DNA of 64,000 nt, from contig UQYI01000014.1 of the NCBI GenBank assembly GCA_900545265.1, positions 1 through 64,000 on the forward strand, in the 5' to 3' direction. Source of the DNA: an uncultured Eubacteriales bacterium (GTDB lineage Bacteria > Bacillota > Clostridia > Christensenellales > CAG-138). A program made the position numbers and the translations under genes. Of the stretch, positions 61,229 to 64,000 are shown one piece after another. The notes beneath the pieces are model-generated. The model was given only the letters and a program-made list of their open reading frames with translations. It was not told the origin of the DNA and ran no database searches. Position 1 is the stretch's first letter. Each line of letters starts with the position of its first letter.

Positions 61229-64000
61229 GATCCTCCTCCTTTCCGCCCCGGGCAGAGGGTTCCTCCGTCAGGGACAGGAGCTGAGACAGGGTCATCCTGC
61301 CCAGCGATTTATACCGGCAGCCCGGTATGGACAAATCAAAGCGGCATACTGACCGGTGAGGACAGTAAGCGCAGGATTCTTTATAGGGTGCGGCGGAAGC
61401 CTCTCCTTCCAGCATGGTATCGGCAGTGCGTCCAGCCTTTTTTACCGCACGGCTCAAAAGCCGTTTCAGCTCTTCCCGGCTGCACAGAGTTCCGTGGTAG
61501 CCTCCCTTATCGTCTGCCCGCAGTCCTTCGATAATGCCCGACTTTCCGGCCAGCCCCCGCTCTGTGGCCTGAAGGGTCTCTTCCTCCTCACAGGTCACGC
61601 CCCGCAGCACATGAGAGCGTTCCTCTCCCTCCTTTCGGGCAGGGAGGTACAGGGGCATATAATACATCCCCGCAGGCGCTCCCTTTTCCCCGGCGGCGGC
61701 CAGATACAAAGGCAGCTGCAGCGTCAGCCCTGCTTCCATGGCAGCAGGATCGAATTTCTTATCCCCCATTTTATAATCCACAATGCGGAACAACCCCTCC
61801 TGCGGGCTTACATCCAATCGGTCGATACGGCCGTACAGGGGCAGAGAGCCGCCTTCTTTCAAGGGGATCTTCATGGCCGGGCAGGGCTGGCCGGGGCCGA
61901 AGGTAAACTCTCCCTCTTCAGGGGTAAAGGTACCGGCCTGCACCTGCCGCAGCAGGGAGAGCACGCAGCGCTTGAGCATGTCTATGCGCAGGAACAGACC
62001 GGCCCGGAGCCGATCGTCCCGCAGAAAGATTCCGTCGTTATGCATGGCGATGAGTTCCGGCAGGATCTCGCTTACCACAGCCATGGCTTCCTCCTCCCCC
62101 AGGGTGTGGAGCGCCAATCCTTTCTCCCGGCACCGCTGCAGAAAACGCTGAAGGGCCTCATGGAAAAACGTGCCTGCATCGGCGGCCTGCTCCCCGCTCT
62201 CCCGGCGCTCTTTGGCTAAAAGACCATAGCGCATATAGTGGGCAAAGGGACATTTGTTGAACAGTTCCAATCGGCTGGCGCTCAAAAGCGGTCTGGTTCC
62301 ATACATTTCCCGGGCCATGGCCCGGCCCAGACGCAGGGAAGGTGGCCGCCCTGCCATGCTTTCCATCAAACCGGGCAAAGCTTCCTTGTACGGGGACTTT
62401 TGAGAAAAGTATCCATACAGCGTCCCCAAGTCCGCAGAAACTACTCCGTCCTGCACAAACAGTCGCAGCGTCTCCGTCAGCCGGTCAAACCCGCCTTCTT
62501 CATACAGAGGCGTTTCCTTCAGTGAAAGCACTTCTTCCCGGGCACACCGAGGGAAAAGCTCTTTCAATTCTTTTATCAGCGGCGAAGGGGCTATCTCTTG
62601 CCCGCCCGCCGTATAGGCATAAGAAAAATACAGTTCTTCCCGGGCCTTGCACAGAGCAGTATACAGTTCCAGCCGGTCAAATTCAGTCAGATGCTCCGTG
62701 TTTTGCCAAAGCTCCAGTCCTCCGTCACGCAGGAGTTCCAGCTCCCCATCGTCAATGAGCCCGTCATCGGGATGATCCTGGGGTAGCAGTCCTTCGCTGC
62801 ATCCAAGCACGAACAGTATGCGGATATAGGGGCTGCGGGTACGGGCAAAATCCCCCAGCAGCACCTGATCCGCCGTTCCCGGCAGAACCCCCAGGGTGTA
62901 GCCGGCGGCCCCTTCTTCCACCAGAGAGACGAATTCTTTCAGGGGCAGGGGATCCTCCCCCAGGATGGTGTACAACTGGGTCAGCAGTTCGCATAAAACG
63001 TTCCATACCTGGCTGTGCAGCAGAGCCTGCTGGGGATCTCCCTGCGCCAGAAGTTCCTCCGCCCTCTGCTGCAGCTGCGCTCGCAGAGACAGCTTTTCCA
63101 GGTAGTCGTAGACACCCTGTACCCGCTCCCTGGCGGAAGCGGCGCCGCTTTGCTCCTGTTTCAAGGCCAGCAGTGGTTCTGCCAGCAGCTGCCGGGCTTG
63201 TTCGGCTTCTTCGGGCACCTCTCCAAAAGAAAAGGGCTTTCCCAAAGCGCTGCCGTACAGGCCGTAGCGCAGAACATAGTTTTCAAAGATCTCGCCCTGC
63301 TCCCGGCTTACCCCGGCATAGCCTGTTTTCATCAGGGTCAGCGCCTGCTCCATATCTCCGCTCTGGCAAAAGCGCAGAGCCGATACCAGCAGGGCCATGG
63401 CCCCGTGACCGCTTACGGGTCTGCCCGCATCGTAAAACACAGGGATCCCCCGGCGGCGGAAAGCCCGCAGTACCGGGGCAATGTATCCTTCTTTATCCGT
63501 GACCAGCACAGCCATATCCCGGTAACGATATCCGTTTCGGGTCATAGACAGTATCCTGTCTCCCAGCAGGGATGCTTCCAGCTCTCTGTCGACGCAGGCA
63601 CACAGATGCACCTCCTGCGCCTCCTGCGAAAAAGGCCGGGGCACATCCGCAAACAGCTGCGCTTCCATATGTGCTAAAGAGGCAGGCCCTTCTTCCCGCC
63701 GGGGCAGGGACACGGTCTTAAATGGCACCGAAGCCCGGCAGGTCATGTCCATGAGCTTTTCTTTTGTACGCTGGTCTGGGGCAAAAAGAGTATTTTCCGG
63801 ATCCCAGGGATCCGCTCGCAGGGCCACAGTCATGGACAGGCACACCCCCAGCAGCCCTTCCAGAAAGTCGAACAACTGCCGGCTGGGCAGATCGATCCCG
63901 TCCACATAGATATGGCTTCTGCACAGAGCCGAAGCGGAAAAACATTCTCCCGCCCGGGTCCACAGATCTCCTTCTGTCAAATACCTGTCCTGCAGATAGG
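61212..64000 (-). CDS. addB: ATP-dependent nuclease subunit B, partial
   Basis: The visible 929 or so residues cover most of AddB and run off the right window edge; the N-terminus with the Walker A is outside. The C-terminal nuclease motifs are GRIDRLD and IVDYKMG. The iron-sulfur cysteines sit in NKCPFAHYMRYG and, near the C-terminus, CAYCPHRSVC with a further Cys. It pairs with AddA in recombinational repair. A TTG near 63,980 is an internal codon, not the start, because the frame and family-like sequence (LQDRYLTEGDLW) continue beyond it. Confidence 0.93.
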   Translation of the reverse strand, partial: YLQDRYLTEGDLWTRAGECFSASALCRSHIYVDGIDLPSRQLFDFLEGLLGVCLSMTVALRADPWDPENTLFAPDQRTKEKLMDMTCRASVPFKTVSLPRREEGPASLAHMEAQLFADVPRPFSQEAQEVHLCACVDRELEASLLGDRILSMTRNGYRYRDMAVLVTDKEGYIAPVLRAFRRRGIPVFYDAGRPVSGHGAMALLVSALRFCQSGDMEQALTLMKTGYAGVSREQGEIFENYVLRYGLYGSALGKPFSFGEVPEEAEQARQLLAEPLLALKQEQSGAASARERVQGVYDYLEKLSLRAQLQQRAEELLAQGDPQQALLHSQVWNVLCELLTQLYTILGEDPLPLKEFVSLVEEGAAGYTLGVLPGTADQVLLGDFARTRSPYIRILFVLGCSEGLLPQDHPDDGLIDDGELELLRDGGLELWQNTEHLTEFDRLELYTALCKAREELYFSYAYTAGGQEIAPSPLIKELKELFPRCAREEVLSLKETPLYEEGGFDRLTETLRLFVQDGVVSADLGTLYGYFSQKSPYKEALPGLMESMAGRPPSLRLGRAMAREMYGTRPLLSASRLELFNKCPFAHYMRYGLLAKERRESGEQAADAGTFFHEALQRFLQRCREKGLALHTLGEEEAMAVVSEILPELIAMHNDGIFLRDDRLRAGLFLRIDMLKRCVLSLLRQVQAGTFTPEEGEFTFGPGQPCPAMKIPLKEGGSLPLYGRIDRLDVSPQEGLFRIVDYKMGDKKFDPAAMEAGLTLQLPLYLAAAGEKGAPAGMYYMPLYLPARKEGEERSHVLRGVTCEEEETLQATERGLAGKSGIIEGLRADDKGGYHGTLCSREELKRLLSRAVKKAGRTADTMLEGEASAAPYKESCAYCPHRSVCRFDLSIPGCRYKSLGRMTLSQLLSLTEEPSARGGKEEDHGLDN

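Overview
The window comes from a GC-rich, spore-forming, anaerobic Firmicute of the Clostridia type. The evidence is Spo0A, AddAB, the rpsF-ssb-rpsR operon, a flavodiiron protein, SigA-type promoters and strong AGGAGG ribosome binding sites. I cannot name a genus from sequence alone.

Bases 1 to about 10,690 are an accessory island. Its right edge is a 3' fragment of tRNA-Arg(CCU), from the anticodon loop to CCA, followed by the tRNA's own terminator. This is the expected junction of an element integrated into that tRNA gene, so the intact copy should lie left of the window. The island holds wreckage of a conjugative element: the start of a serine recombinase, a VirD4/TraG piece, and a 56-base palindrome between them. 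A strong promoter then drives a compact operon with two Cys-rich precursor peptides, a radical SAM/SPASM maturase and a short UvrA-like double-ABC ATPase. The gene starts overlap or nearly touch. This is the most interesting locus here, and it looks like a RiPP pathway with an unusual UvrA-type partner. A type I restriction-modification operon follows, but hsdR has an in-frame TAA and hsdS is cut short, so it is probably inactive.

From 11 kb to 20.3 kb lies ordinary chromosome: a DUF368 membrane protein, a YbaK-type prolyl-tRNA editing protein, rpsF-ssb-rpsR, an Mrp/Nbp35 ATPase, a sirtuin, a TmrB-like P-loop protein, a ComEC without its C-terminal domain, a lipoprotein amidase and FprA. From 20.4 to 35.8 kb one minus-strand block of 14 genes encodes a Wzx/Wzy surface polysaccharide. 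It has dTDP-sugar synthesis, two sugar aminotransferases, a PglC-like initiating transferase, four glycosyltransferases, a flippase, an EpsG-like polymerase, two ATP-grasp ligases and a type III PLP decarboxylase.

From 36 kb to the end are housekeeping and less common genes. They include a HAD phosphatase, PlsC, FtsH and pyroglutamyl peptidase; a DUF6320 protein beside a hydrolase/acyltransferase fusion; a Na/Pi-cotransporter family protein opposite an HTH regulator; and a PIG-L-like/phosphodiester glycosidase membrane protein. After these come a plus-strand run (a small DUF6897-like protein, an rRNA methyltransferase, a tandem-domain pseudouridine synthase, TcdA, phosphoglucomutase), a cluster of DnaA-box-like sites upstream of spo0A, and then rimI, an RsmF-type methyltransferase, addA and a partial addB on the minus strand.
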